This document shows, one piece after another, positions 41,901 through 52,045 of a stretch of DNA of 64,000 nucleotides (positions are counted from its first letter, which is position 1; each line of letters starts with the position of its first letter). The stretch is from positions 1,426,001 to 1,490,000 of the forward strand of contig NC_070565.1 in NCBI RefSeq assembly GCF_026914185.1, read 5' to 3'. A program made the position numbers and the translations under genes. A model generated the notes under the pieces. That model searched no databases. It had not been told where the DNA came from and was given only the letters and a program-made list of their open reading frames with translations. The stretch is from Puccinia triticina (Eukaryota; Basidiomycota; Pucciniomycetes; Pucciniales; Pucciniaceae).

Positions 41901-42815
41901 AGGGGGTCAAGCAGCGGAGAGGATAGTGGTACGGATAGCGGGTCAAATAGTAGAGCGGATATGGGTTGCAATGAAGGAACGGACGGTGGAACAGCCAGCG
42001 GGATGGATACTGGAACAGATGCCGGCTCAAATAACGAATTATATAACAGCACAGGGTTCACAGAAGAGAGTAGACCTGTATATGGGCCATTGAACACTCC
42101 TTCAGATACTCTGTCAAATTGTACGGGATTTGTGTTGAAGGAAACAGGTAAAGATGATGAGGAAAGGGGAATACAAGATCATTCTTCAGACACACCTGAT
42201 CTCCATAAAACCAAGCAGGTGCCTTTAGAGCAAGAATGGCAGTCACATCCTTCGTCTGAAATGAGGAAAGATTGGCATACAGAGTGGGAACAACTACCGT
42301 TGTGGATGGGCACTCATACTGCTCCAGAACCAAAGCTGTTTCCAATAAGTGCTGATTATATTGATGAGGGGTATCCAGTAAAAGAATTCCTGCGCATTTA
42401 TCCAGAAAATTATGATTGCACAACTGAAGGGGTTTGGAAAGAGCTCCCTGGGCACCCCGTTGGACGAATAGGATTTATGATGTTGCTAAATTACGACGGG
42501 ACCATGGGATATCTTCAAAATGACACCATTTGGCCGGAAATCTGGTGGATTGCATCTACGGAACGGTTTGGAATGTACGTTGGCAGCACTCGAGGAATTA
42601 TTGATACGGCAGAACTGGAGATGCGGTATGATTTGCACGATCGGAGGGGGGAGGAGGAGGAGTTCTTGAGACGTGTATGCGCAAAGATGGTGCTGTTGTT
42701 TGGGAGATTCAGCTGGGATCTATTCAAATGGGCGCTACGGGACGAACAAGATCAACTTGGTATGGATTTCAGAACCTTCTGGGCAGATTGGGAGTATTCT
42801 GCAATTGCAGAATAG
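38952..42815 (+). CDS. Gag-protease polyprotein with an extra C-terminal domain (young gypsy element)
   Basis: Open from 38952 to the TAG at 42815. The first in-frame ATG is 39294 (MDPPIEDQSAII), but the frame is open 340 bases earlier over heptad repeats DRILDDK. Relative to 38952: heptads (about 15-80), a coiled-coil stretch (125-150), capsid-like Gag (230-420), zinc knuckle CYYCKEMDHTAMFC (about 515), acidic/basic linker (610-740), and an aspartic protease with DSG in KALVDSGAELNIMPE (about 830). After the protease come a Gly/Ser/Asp/Thr-rich repeat (about 970-1025) and an unrecognised domain (about 1110-1287). That tail has no counterpart in element 1. A strong donor at 41809 could splice it off and join protease to Pol. 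Confidence 0.88.
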   Translation: MEKSGGVDHRRDGVDRILNKEARILDNEDRILDDKDRILDDKDRILANRDRITDDKDRILIGKDRILDDEDRIFDVEDKERRLREREVIREVFRKHFPNIGEQRTQSNSSSVVNMDPPIEDQSAIIQHQQAEISEIKDAMKEMREMMAALLGQKKSPQSIPIPETPVQQGPSLRFATSTPFTAPTVGLDTTIHGITDSLLNLAQTTPDSSQCRSQAEITLKDEETGNVLDTKKMNLHFDGTEVELFIKRVEKIARVQKAGGQDVALQLPFLIKDQKISECIESMEGHENRDWEMLKKELICKWGRATPKRRFNEESIPTLVDKHASKGGIQTKEEYRKFVGELEEILAYLKKMGYEDLSAESGDPLWRAISLEIRRDVAKDLAYNKKLRKTKDGKALVPKLEQLKEYVEASLSVLDMEVGTSKGKSFSKEPEAKNEVQSKPKADAGSDKVKALEEEIKKLRTDLNTNLNTNLNSRPFPPHLAGTRPPAAGFRPPGPGEPPYQRTQIQCYYCKEMDHTAMFCSHLNKDITKRAVYKSGPNYYYPNREPIPSDTGDSIRELVRRYAERVELSREGAEIRANRAAGNTGVEKSHEPTATMILTNQWEMWSPPEMHYGEEDEEIQVGFGLRQSPRHADKEKEKDSQPVQSKPDKVEKPKESTHNAPVPNQEANKKPPVTKKRRSSYPGAWVEGTSDDGSSEGEEIQERERVPAKDDERKNTEESAKESSETTVDRAKVGGGLRKKILKQSFTLTLEELLLIAPKFLQDLHNLPLAEVKMADRQQSSGICNRTNFEEEFDCSGRPLNTIAPLTYACPLGFVNITINGQKIKALVDSGAELNIMPETVALQLQLPTREISMNITGIGGHSSPIVGLAEAIPFHIDAEDNKAANFFIVRGKVYTVLGRPFLADHKVRLQLSKAQGEILSYELWDGERLCIPICAPEVPGWEMAPPRRIASKCSHSIQVSEYQLKETATDGAGSGADIGTDRGSSSGEDSGTDSGSNSRADMGCNEGTDGGTASGMDTGTDAGSNNELYNSTGFTEESRPVYGPLNTPSDTLSNCTGFVLKETGKDDEERGIQDHSSDTPDLHKTKQVPLEQEWQSHPSSEMRKDWHTEWEQLPLWMGTHTAPEPKLFPISADYIDEGYPVKEFLRIYPENYDCTTEGVWKELPGHPVGRIGFMMLLNYDGTMGYLQNDTIWPEIWWIASTERFGMYVGSTRGIIDTAELEMRYDLHDRRGEEEEFLRRVCAKMVLLFGRFSWDLFKWALRDEQDQLGMDFRTFWADWEYSAIAE

Positions 42816-43554
42816 CCCCCACACATAGCAGATTACGGATTGGTGTATATAGGATAGATTCTGGAAGAAATTTACTTGATAGCTTCAATCTTCTTGGCAC
42901 TCCACCTTGCGGGGATTGGTCATGTGTTTTTTCAGGTTTCAGTTTTCCCCTGCCATTTAGGGCTCATTACTCTCAGGAGGGGTCAGGTTTGTCTTATTTT
43001 TATTTTATTCCTATCAGAAGTATAAAGCTAACAGAATAGGAAGGAGACCCTTTGTCTTTATGTGTAGAGCTAACAGGAGTGGAATGTTTCTAGAGCTACC
43101 AAGATGGGAAGCGGACACAATATTTTATTTCCAGAGCTGACAGGATTGGAAGGAGACATGTTTGTTTTTAAGGCTAACAAGATTGGAAAGAGACCTTTTT
43201 TCTTTTTTTTATATTTAGAAGCTAACAGGACAAGTAGGGAGCAGCTTTGTTTTTGTATTTTTTAGATAAGAGGAGGTCTTGGGAGTCGGGCTGAAATATC
43301 AGTGGCCTTGGATGAAAAGAGGAAGGGAGAATGGTCAGAGTTGAGGGTTGGTAGGGTCATAGCCAGGAACGGTACGAGTATTTATGTAGTTGAAGCAAAG
43401 GATAGCTGCGCAAAGGGTGCGAAACACTAATCGCGCTTGGGAATTGGGGTCGTCGAGTAACACCAACCTATGGGAAGAAGGAGCGTTCGGGACTGTGCTT
43501 GTATCAGTTGATAGTTAGGAGTGTGGATGGGAGGAGAAGAGTAGGAAGTAATGC
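42816..43554 (+). repeat. Spacer with degenerate tandem units
   Basis: About four units of 55-65 bp with the core GCTAACAGGATTGGAAGGAG followed by a T-rich run (43020-43240). No gene on the plus strand. Confidence 0.5.
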
Positions 43555-44334
43555 TCACAAATTAGCGCTATGGGCAATGAACCAACCTTCAAGCAAGTCG
43601 GCGTCTAAGCGGAGAAGGTTATGGTGATTAGCGTCGGGGTGATTGGCGGGAAATCTGGCCAACATGGCCCGAAGAGACACTAGAAGATTGTAGAACTGCG
43701 CGGCTAGGAAAGCAGAGCTGAAGTGTCCATCAGTGTACACTTCAGCAATCTGTGCGGCTCGAGGACGAGGGGTCGGCGGCATGTCAGGAGGAGATGGAGG
43801 GGTAGGAGGCATTTCAGTTGGAGGCGACGAAGACGTCGGAGGAGGGGAAAGTGGGGAATAGCGTTGGCGACGATTCGGGCGCTCTGGGCCGACGGGAGTC
43901 GGAGACTCTGGAGCCCAGCGATGACGAAGGGCAGGTGGAGGCGATCGAAGGACGAACGGAGCAGCTTGTGCCCATCGAGGTGAGTGGATTGGCGAGGGCG
44001 TGCAAAGGTTTGCAAGTATAGGAGGAGACCCGACCGTGAACGCAGGAGCACGAGCGTTCTGAAGATAGCCGCCAGCGGCGGTGGAGAAGCGAGCAGTAGC
44101 AATATAGGGAGGAGGTGCCTCATCTGGAGTACCTTCTTCTTCAAGAGGTTCGATAAACGACGGACGCGCCGTCGTCGGGGCCTAAAATGAGATGGGGGGG
44201 GTGTACTATGTTAGGAGGCAGGTATTGAGGAGATAGCTTGAGCGAGGGCGTACCCTTTCAGTCACAGGAGAGGAAGCAGTATCGCGCGGGGCCTCTGGGA
44301 CAACAACAACGCCGGTGGACTCGTGAGAAGACAT
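43555..44334 (-). CDS. Antisense spliced proline-rich protein inside the gypsy element
   Basis: Two coding exons on the minus strand, 44334-44254 and 44181-43555, separated by a 72-nt GT-AG intron, join in frame to 235 residues. It starts MSSHESTGVVVVPEAPRD. The first two thirds are Pro/Ser/Ala-rich and probably disordered. The last 70 residues look folded (AAQIAEVYTDGHFSSAFLAA, LLEGWFIAHSANL). An acceptor-like TTTAG lies just before the ATG and a GTGAGT donor at 44642-44637, suggesting a 5' UTR intron. G+C is clearly higher than in the neighbouring Gag and Pol. Function is unknown. Antisense frames occur in some plant gypsy lineages, but I recognise no homolog. Confidence 0.6.
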
Positions 44335-45386
44335 TCTAAACAAGGTGGTATGGTATTTCTCTAACAAGTCAAGACAGAAAGCAATATTAGTCTCAAAAAT
44401 AAAGCCAGAAAACAGTAGAATTGGCTGTAAGATGGTGCTCTAATCTCTTTGTTGGTAGTGAAAACTGGAGAGGGAACGAAGGAGGGAGGGAGGAACTGGG
44501 GACGCACCTTGATCCCGAAAATTTTTGTGCAAACCCGATCGGCGAAACTGAGAGAAACATCTGGATATGGCAGCGTAGCTGACGGCGCTGTACCAAGCGT
44601 TGTCAGCCTATTGAAAATGGTCTTTGCAATTAAGGTCACTCACCTTCTTCTGCCGCGAAGGTGAAGAGCTTGAACTGCTTCATTAGATCTGGTTGGCGGA
44701 ATGGAGGTAGAGAGTAGCGGCCGCATGGATAAGAGCCGAGGTCTGCCGCTGTTCAGGGGATCGACGTATGTGTTTATATGAAGGGAATAAGGTTTCTATT
44801 CACTCAAACCAATATCGGGGTGCAGAGGCGCGCAAGGACGGATCGGATCGAGCTGTTTTATTGGCAAGTTACGGAGCGCGGAGCGGATTTTAGGAAGGTC
44901 TCTACGACTTGGGGACGACCTTGTAGCACTCCGACCCGCGCGAGCGCGAGCAAAGCGCAGTAGATTCTAACATAAGGGACCGCACCCATGGTGTTGTGGC
45001 TACATGGCGAGAAAATCAACAAGGAAACTTTTTTTGTTTTGCGCGTTCTAGCTGGTAAGTTATTCTATTTTTCCTGGTTAACAAAATCAGGAGAAGAATG
45101 AGATTGGAAAGAGAGAGAAATAAATAAATAAAGCTGAGTAAAAATTGAAATAAAATTAAAATTATACATTTGTGTGTAGGCAGCAATTAAGTTTGTTAGC
45201 TGAGGGCAGGGGTGGGCAAATTCAAACCAAACTAACTCATGAATAAGAACAACAGAATTTAAGAAAGACTATGCGCTCAAGTGAACAAAATTAACTCCAA
45301 CAGCCATAACTAACCGTTACTTTTACAGCAGCAGAACCAGTTACTGACCAGTTAAATTGATAATTTCAGCAGAAATTTTAGACAGG
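44335..45386. other. Region between the antisense gene and Pol
   Basis: It contains possible upstream exon and promoter sequence of the antisense gene (donor at 44642, TATA-like TATAAACA on the minus strand near 44775) and, near the Pol start, the acceptor and branch site of the candidate intron. No other gene is seen. Confidence 0.45.
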
Positions 45387-48300
45387 ATGGACAACATAGT
45401 TTGTGCAGCAAAGTACAAGGGGGTTGCAAAGAAGATTCGACCGGTAAATCAGCCTATGCCGCAAGGACTTAACCCGCCATTGGAAAGACCAAAGTTATCT
45501 CGGGATCCTTATCAGACACCTCTCACGCCATTTCCACCAGAGTTTAGAGAAACAAGAAGAGTTACAGCGAAGAGGTTAGAAGCAGTAAACTTTGGACCTC
45601 CCAATTGGTTGAGAAAAGAGGAGTTAAAATTGTTGAAGTATGTGATTGTGTTGCGGGAGAAGGCTATTGCTTTTACGGAAGAAGAACGGGGAATACTTAG
45701 ACATGAATACGGACAACCTTACAAAATACCGGTGATCAATCATGAACCTTGGCAACAGCGGCCAATCCCCATCCCAAATGCAATAAGAAACGATTTTATT
45801 GAGTTGGTAAGGAAGAGGATTCAAACAGGACTCTACGAGCAATCAACTTCCAGCTATTCTAGTCCGGTTTTTTGTGTGGCAAAATCAAATGGTAAGTTAC
45901 GGATTGTACATGATTTGCAGCAGCTGAATAAAGTCACTATTAAAGATGCAGGATTACCTCCAAAAATAGAAGAATTTGTGGATTCTTTTGCAGGGAGAGC
46001 TTGTTACGGATTGGGCGACATCATGGGCGGTTACGACAAACGAGAACTGGATCCAGCTTCAAGACCTCTTACGACGTTTGAAACACCCTTGGGGCGGTTA
46101 CAACTAACTAGATTACCTCAGGGTGCAACAAACTCAGTGGCGGTATATCAGGCGCAGATGACGTGGATACTTCAAGAGGAACTGCCAGAACATGTAGGAA
46201 TATTTATTGATGATGGCGGAATTAAGGGACCTAAGTCAGACTATGGTGGCGCTACATTGGATGAGAATCCAAATATTCGACAATTCATTTGGGAATATGC
46301 AATCACATTGGAAAGGATTTTATTTCGGATTGAGGAAGCAGGGCTCACAATATCAGGAGAGAAGTTTGCCTGTTGTGTTCCGGCTTTGGATATTGTAGGT
46401 CATGTGGTATCACAGGAGGGGAGGACTATATCAGTAAAGAAACAAAACAAGGTTCAGACTTGGCCTCCACTTACATCAAAGAAGGATGTCAGGCAATTTT
46501 TAGGCTTGTGTGTTTACGTCAGGATGTTCATCAAGGATTTTTCAGCAATAGCAGCACCATTACGGCGGCTGACACGAATAGATACAGAATTTATTTGGAC
46601 ACAGGAATGTGAAGAAGCATTTAAATCACTGAAGCGGATTGTAGGGGAGGAGATTGTATTAAAAGGATTGGACTACGGAGAGGACGCAGGGAAGATCAAA
46701 CTGGCAATAGACTCAAGTTATTTAGCGGCAGGTGCAGTGCTCATGCAGGAAGATAAGGATGGATTAGATAGGCCAGTGTTGTATGAATCAGTAAGTTTCA
46801 CGGACAAGGAATCAGAATATGCACAGTCAAAGCTGGAGCTCCTGGGAGTTAAGAAGGTCCTGAAGAAACTGCAGATATTATTGTGGGGACAACATTTCGA
46901 ATTACAGGTAGACGCAAAAGCCCTCATACAGATGATTAATACCCCCAGTTTGCCAAGTGCGCCAATGACACGATGGGTGGCGTTTATTCAGCTCTTTTCT
47001 TTTGAATTGGTACATAAGCCCGGAAAGACATTTACAATGCCGGATGGGTTATCAAGACGACCATTGGATAAGGACGACGTGGCAAGGGACGCGGACAAGG
47101 AAGACGGCTGGGTGAAACCTCACCCCGGAATGGGAGTAAAATCAGTTGGAATCGTGGAAACTCAAGTTACGGGAGCAGGAGTACAGCAAGTTGGATTCTG
47201 GAAACGAATGAGAGATTATCTGGAGACACTTATGCGGCCAACAGATTGTTCAGACACAGAGTTCCAGAAAATTAAAAGGAGATCAGCTAACTATTTTTTA
47301 CAGGACGGACAACTAAGGAAGAGAAATGTACCATACAGTCAGGTAATTGTATCTGTTCCGTTGACTCAACAGAAGATAATGAAGGCAATGCATGAGGAGT
47401 TAGGTCATTGTGGAGCAACAGAAACCTATCGAAGAATCAAATTGCGGTACTGGTGGGAAGGAATGAAGAAGATCATCAAGAAGTGGGTTCAGTCATGTGA
47501 GAGTTGTCAGAAGAGGAGTCGAATATTGCAGAAGGAGGACGGAAAGGCAACATACAAGACAACATTGTTTGAGAGGGTTAGTATGGATGCAGTTCATGTC
47601 AAAGCAGGTAAGTGGAAATATTTAGTGGTGGCAAGGGATGATTTCTCAGGATGGGTGGAGACAGTGGCACTGGCAAAGTTGAGCTCAAAGAACGTGGCGG
47701 ACTGGTTTCTGGCGGAATGGATTTATCGATATGGCGTGCCTAAGGAAGTTACAGTGGACGGAGGGGCAGAATTCAAGAAAGAACTTCAAAAAGCAATGCG
47801 GCGAGTTGGAACAAATCTCCGGATGGTGACACCGTATTACCCAGAAGCACAAGGAATGGTAGAAAGAGGGCACAAAGAAATCAAAGATGCTTTGACCAAG
47901 ATGTGCGGAGAAGATGGAAAGAAATGGAAGGAGTATTTACCATTGGTGACATTTGCAGATAGGATTTCAACAAAGAGGACAACAGGATATTCACCTTATG
48001 AGCTTCAGTTTGGTCAACTGGCTGTCTTGCCAGTGGATCAGGAGCTAGGAAGCTTTCTCACAGTAAATTGGTCGGAAATTCAGACAACAGCGGAATTATT
48101 GGAAGCAAGGGCAAAACAGTTGGCGGCCAAGGAAGACATGATGGAGGAAGCTCATCAGAGGATGAAGAAAGCCCGGGAAACATCGGTTTGTTATTGGGAC
48201 AGGAGACTAGCACATCGATTAAGGAAGCCCCTCAAGCCAGGTGACTGGGTGCTTGTGTACAACAAAGCCCTGGAAACACAATGGGGAAATTTGTTCAGAC

Positions 48301-48575
48301 ATAAATGGAACGGACCATATAGAATAGTTAAGCAGATAAAGAATGGACCCTATGTGCTAGCTGAATTGGATGGAACAATTCTTACCAGGACATTTGCGGC
48401 AAATCACGTGAAACGGTTCTACCCGCGGGGAGAGTCTCAAGAAGAAGAAGGAGAAGAATTAACACAGGAGGAACAAGAGGAGGCACAAGAAGAGGAGGTG
48501 GAGAGTCAGGGAGAACCTGAGGAAGAAGAGACTGAAGAGGAGGAGGAAGATGAAGAAGATGATAGCACAGAGTAA
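45387..48575 (+). CDS. Pol: reverse transcriptase, RNase H, integrase (young gypsy element)
   Basis: Uninterrupted; ATG 45387 gives about 1062 residues, and the frame is open back to 45357, where it could be joined by splicing to protease. Domains: linker; reverse transcriptase with YGLGDIMGGYD and FIDDGG (about 110-330); RNase H with KLAIDSSYLAAGA (about 435-560); integrase zinc finger (HEELGHCG, CESCQKR); catalytic core Asp in SMDAVHVKAG, Asp in TVDGGAEFK, Glu in EAQGMVERGH; a C-terminal DNA-binding region (RHKWNGPYRIVKQI); and an extremely Glu-rich tail. No chromodomain was recognised. All catalytic residues are present, so it is potentially active. Confidence 0.93.
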   Translation: MDNIVCAAKYKGVAKKIRPVNQPMPQGLNPPLERPKLSRDPYQTPLTPFPPEFRETRRVTAKRLEAVNFGPPNWLRKEELKLLKYVIVLREKAIAFTEEERGILRHEYGQPYKIPVINHEPWQQRPIPIPNAIRNDFIELVRKRIQTGLYEQSTSSYSSPVFCVAKSNGKLRIVHDLQQLNKVTIKDAGLPPKIEEFVDSFAGRACYGLGDIMGGYDKRELDPASRPLTTFETPLGRLQLTRLPQGATNSVAVYQAQMTWILQEELPEHVGIFIDDGGIKGPKSDYGGATLDENPNIRQFIWEYAITLERILFRIEEAGLTISGEKFACCVPALDIVGHVVSQEGRTISVKKQNKVQTWPPLTSKKDVRQFLGLCVYVRMFIKDFSAIAAPLRRLTRIDTEFIWTQECEEAFKSLKRIVGEEIVLKGLDYGEDAGKIKLAIDSSYLAAGAVLMQEDKDGLDRPVLYESVSFTDKESEYAQSKLELLGVKKVLKKLQILLWGQHFELQVDAKALIQMINTPSLPSAPMTRWVAFIQLFSFELVHKPGKTFTMPDGLSRRPLDKDDVARDADKEDGWVKPHPGMGVKSVGIVETQVTGAGVQQVGFWKRMRDYLETLMRPTDCSDTEFQKIKRRSANYFLQDGQLRKRNVPYSQVIVSVPLTQQKIMKAMHEELGHCGATETYRRIKLRYWWEGMKKIIKKWVQSCESCQKRSRILQKEDGKATYKTTLFERVSMDAVHVKAGKWKYLVVARDDFSGWVETVALAKLSSKNVADWFLAEWIYRYGVPKEVTVDGGAEFKKELQKAMRRVGTNLRMVTPYYPEAQGMVERGHKEIKDALTKMCGEDGKKWKEYLPLVTFADRISTKRTTGYSPYELQFGQLAVLPVDQELGSFLTVNWSEIQTTAELLEARAKQLAAKEDMMEEAHQRMKKARETSVCYWDRRLAHRLRKPLKPGDWVLVYNKALETQWGNLFRHKWNGPYRIVKQIKNGPYVLAELDGTILTRTFAANHVKRFYPRGESQEEEGEELTQEEQEEAQEEEVESQGEPEEEETEEEEEDEEDDSTE

Positions 48576-49390
48576 TTAGGAAGTCAGGGTTTTGAATATA
48601 TGATTAGTTGGTAAAAAAAGTTATTGTATTGGAAAGCATTTGGTAGGCAAACAGTTTCCTTTGTTTAGCTGAGGGAATAGGGTGGGCCAATTTAACACAA
48701 ATTACAAGCAATTTAGCACAGCATTAGTCAGTCATTAGGAGATTAAAGGGATAGGAGAACGGACGAATTCATATTTGGAACAGGACAATATGAACAGGCG
48801 ATGAGGAGGTCGTGGAATGGACGTTGGAAATGTAAGGCCAAATAACGGGACGAGATAGGAATTTGCGGATTAGCGGGGTTCATCAATTGCGGGCATCAGG
48901 ATTGGACTATCTGAAGAATCAGATTGGGTGGGTATCATGCGGAAAGGACAAAGGAGTCTAGACCTTATTGAACACTAATGTTCAACAACCTTTTGCAGAA
49001 TAAACTGGCTTTTTCCTTGCAACAATGTCATTAGAATGAAGAAGAAGAGGGATTGAATTTGGAATGTTTTTTTTTCGTCTCACATTGGATCGTGGATGGG
49101 CATCAGAGAATGACACCTGGGATTACAGTGGAGATTGAGTGGTGAAGGTTGACATTGGGCACTTGGAATTGGACCTAGTTTGTAGGGAGGGGAGATGAAT
49201 CAGTAATTTGGGAGTTCTTTATTTCAACTGGCACTTGGGTATACTAGGACGACATCTGTTGGACGCAAGAAAACAGAACATGGCGTATTGGATTGGGACA
49301 AACGGAAATCACGACCATTTGAGGATTCTTTTCAGTGAATAGTTGAGCAGGTTCTTTTGGCATTTGTCACGAATGCTGTGGACAGCATTA
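48576..49390 (+). other. 3' untranslated region of the young gypsy element
   Basis: About 0.8 kb without a convincing frame. A GTTTAGCTGAGGGAATAGGG stretch near 48665 weakly resembles GTTAGCTGAGGGCAGGGG at about 45196. Confidence 0.5.
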
Positions 49391-49403
49391 AGTTGGGGGG
49401 GGA
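49391..49403 (+). other. Polypurine tract, gypsy
   Basis: AGTTGGGGGGGGA directly before the 3' LTR; primes plus-strand synthesis. Confidence 0.85.
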
Positions 49404-50678
49404 TGTGGTGTTCCATATGCGTGACAATGCCAAAAGCCCATTGCAGAGGTATTATAGTAGAGGGAGTGTGTAATACAGTGCGGGGGAAGTAGGGAAGAAG
49501 GAGCAAGATGGGAGGAGAGGCCTTGACCCTCAACATTGGGAATGGAACAGGTTGGACAGTGGATGCAGAGTGTGTGGAAGAGGATGGAAGATGGCTTGGT
49601 TGCATAGCAACACATGACATCATGCAGCGCAGTACATGCATTAAAGTGCTGTGTAGCTCAAGCGCCTCATGCAGCATATATCCCTCATTGTTTGTACGCA
49701 TAGTGAAGCATATGCAGGTAGATAAGCTGTACAGGAAGTGCCTCCCGCAGCATAAATCCCTCATTGTTTGTACATGAAGCACATCATATGCAGGTAGATA
49801 AGATGTATAGGAGGCGTCTCCTGCAGCATAAATCCCTCATTGTTTGTAAGGCAGTGCAGCACACGCATGCAGATGCTGTGTAGTTGAGTGTCTCCTGCAG
49901 CATAAACCCCTCGTTGTTTGCACATGCAGCGCAGTACATGCATGAGAGGCTGTGTAGTTGAGATCCCCTGCAGCAATAATCCCTCATGAGGAGCTTCCCT
50001 GGAGCAAAAATCCCTCACCCTTCAATATATAAGGAGGCCCTTTCCCCCCTCACCAGACTTTTCCCCATCAGCCTACAGAGGTTTGGTCACAGTGGTTAGT
50101 TAGTTACGGTAGTTAGTTAGTGTTGCAATCAGCCTACAGAGGTTTGGTCACAGTGGTTAGTTAGTTACGGTAGTTAGTTAGTGTTGCAATCAGCCTAGGA
50201 AGGTTTGGTCACATACGGTAGTTTAGTCAGCAGTGCGGTTATTAGCGGTATTAGTGGTTAGTAAAAGTAGCGTAGAAGTTTAGTAGTAGTATTAGTGTTT
50301 TTTTGGCAGTAGTAGAACCCAGCATAACACAACAACAAGTGCGAGTTAAACAGCATATTAGTAACGTGTAGTACGAGTATCACAAAGTAAGTATATTGCC
50401 TGCGAGCAAAGAAGTTATAGCAGATTTGCTAGCCTGTTGAATCAAGTGATCTAGGTCTGATAGAGATTACTATATGAAAGTAAGATCTATCTTGGAATCA
50501 GCCATATCTTTATAAATATTGATTACAAGACTCTTAGATATTTGCATAGTATTATTAGAGGGGCAGGTCTTTCAAACCACCCGTAAGTTGTAATAGCCTT
50601 TCAACCTATTAAGCAATTTATTTCCCCCTCAGCGGATATTTCACCAAATTATATTTAGTGTCCCACACGAGTCCTACA
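49404..50678 (+). repeat. 3' LTR of the young gypsy element
   Basis: 1275 bp, same length as the 5' LTR. I noted G/T at 37833-type position (GCATGAAAG versus GCATTAAAG) and T/C in CCTTGTTG versus CCTCGTTG. TATATAA at 50026-50032. Confidence 0.95.
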
Positions 50679-50682
50679 ACGG

Positions 50683-52045
50683 TTGAGCCAGTAAACCTCC
50701 ACTACATCCGACTTTTCAAAGACAATGCAAAAGGGATGTGGGAGGCCTTGAAAGAGGCCCATCAAGACTCTTCATCCAGAGGAAGAATGTACTGGCTGCG
50801 AAAACTAACCACCGCCCGTATGATCGGCGATGATGTCGATGCCCACATTGATCAACTTCAAGGCTATGCTGAGTGCCTCAACGCAATTGTTACTCCTGCC
50901 ACTCCTCTCACCATGCGACCTCCCTCTTGAACTCTCTTCCTTCCGACTGGCACCCCTGCTTGTCCGCTCTCATGAACGAGAGCTGTATCTTGTCAACCAA
51001 GATCGTGTCGGCTCTGTGTCAAGAATCCCTTTGTTGGAAGGCTCGTCTCGAGGAGGCTCAACTGGTCAAATCGGTTGCCTGCACCAATGTGTTGAATGAT
51101 CACAAGCCTTGTCCTCCCTGGAACGGCACCCTCTTCTGTACCTTCTGAAACATCAGCGGCCACGAACTATTGGCCTGCGAGAGTGCAGCTTGGGTCCTTT
51201 CAGAGCACAAGCAGGGCCGTTGACCTGATGCGTCCAACGGGACTGACTGTCACCGCCGCCATGGAAACCAAAGAGGTCGTACTGGACCAAAGCCTCCAGC
51301 CAAAGCAGGGAAGACTACGGTTGTTGAGCTTGGAGGGGGGGAAGACAATGATGACTCCAACTACTTGGGCTCAGATGATGGCCGCTCTTCTCAGCATCCG
51401 GCTAGAGCAGGCAATGCAGTCGTGATCGCTGAGCATACCGCAAACGCCAGCTCCATTGCTCATCGCAATGCAAACCTCGACTCGGGATGCTCCAACTGTA
51501 TGACGCCATATGTCAAGGCCGTCTCCAGCATCAAACCGGACCGTACCGCAATCTGCCTTGCCGGTCACTCAAAAGTCTCTGCCACTCATTGTGGTACCTC
51601 GACCCTGCCGCTCAACACACCAGTCTCAGTACCCACCCTCGTCGTCCCAGACCTTCATGAGCCTCTGCTGTCGATTGCAACCATGTGCGACGCAGGTCTG
51701 ACCTGCATTTTCAACAAGAACAGCTGTGACATCTTCCAGTCCGGCTCTGTCAAGGTGCAAGGCGACACTGTTGGCCAAGGATACCGGAAAGGAAATCTTT
51801 ATTACCTTCCATCCAACGAGGTAACCTCTCTCTCTACGTCTGCGCATTTGCAGTCCTCCGTTGACACCTCTCTTTTGGGGTATCACCATTGCCTGTCTCA
51901 CATAGGCCTCCGGCCCCTGAAACGTCTTTTGAAGATCAAAAACATCAAACCGTCAATCATGAACAAGATTGATGTTCAGCAATGCCCTGTGTGCGTGCAA
52001 TCCAAGATGCACCGTTCATCATTCCAGTCTCGCTCTGCATATTGA
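50683..52045 (+). pseudogene. Copia Gag C-part, protease and pre-integrase (broken)
   Basis: Gag resumes with VEPVNLHYIRLFKD and YWLRKLTTARMIGDD. A frame change near 50915 moves the frame to LLNSLPSDWHPCLSALM. TGA codons at about 51146 and 51219 follow. The protease motif is NLDSGCSNCMT and the pre-integrase zinc region is YHHCLSHIG ... CPVCVQSKMHR. A further frame change near 52020 leads into integrase. At least four disabling changes were counted, so no functional polyprotein can be made. Confidence 0.85.

Larger units (their letters stand above)
41809..45369 (+). other. Candidate 3561-nt intron joining protease to Pol
   Basis: Donor CCA|GTAAGT at 41808/41809; acceptor TAATTTCAG| at 45369; branch-like TACTGAC at 45342-45348, about 21 bases before the acceptor. 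The join leaves one base of a Gag-Pro codon plus two bases of the Pol frame and reads through in frame (TEILDRMDN) into reverse transcriptase. Plant Ogre elements have an intron at the same place. Confidence 0.55.
37588..50678 (+). mobile_element. Young 13.1-kb Ty3/gypsy retrotransposon nested in copia
   Basis: 1275-bp LTRs of identical length; I noted only two base differences between them. A 4-bp duplication with one mismatch (ACAG 37584-37587, ACGG 50679-50682) flanks the element, and removing it restores the copia Gag frame. Parts in order: LTR, primer-binding site, Gag-protease frame with extra domain (38952-42815), antisense spliced gene (44334-43555), Pol frame (45387-48575), polypurine tract (49391-49403), LTR. 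Both long frames are uninterrupted, so it may be active. Confidence 0.95.

Noticed and set aside
41843..42097. Minus-strand frames in the Gly/Ser/Asp linker of the gypsy Gag-Pro
   Set aside because: Complementary frames of a simple in-frame repeat; no splice sites or conserved motif.
43723..44190. Plus-strand Arg-rich frames opposite the antisense gene
   Set aside because: Composition (RRRWRGRR) is typical of the complement of a Pro-rich coding strand.
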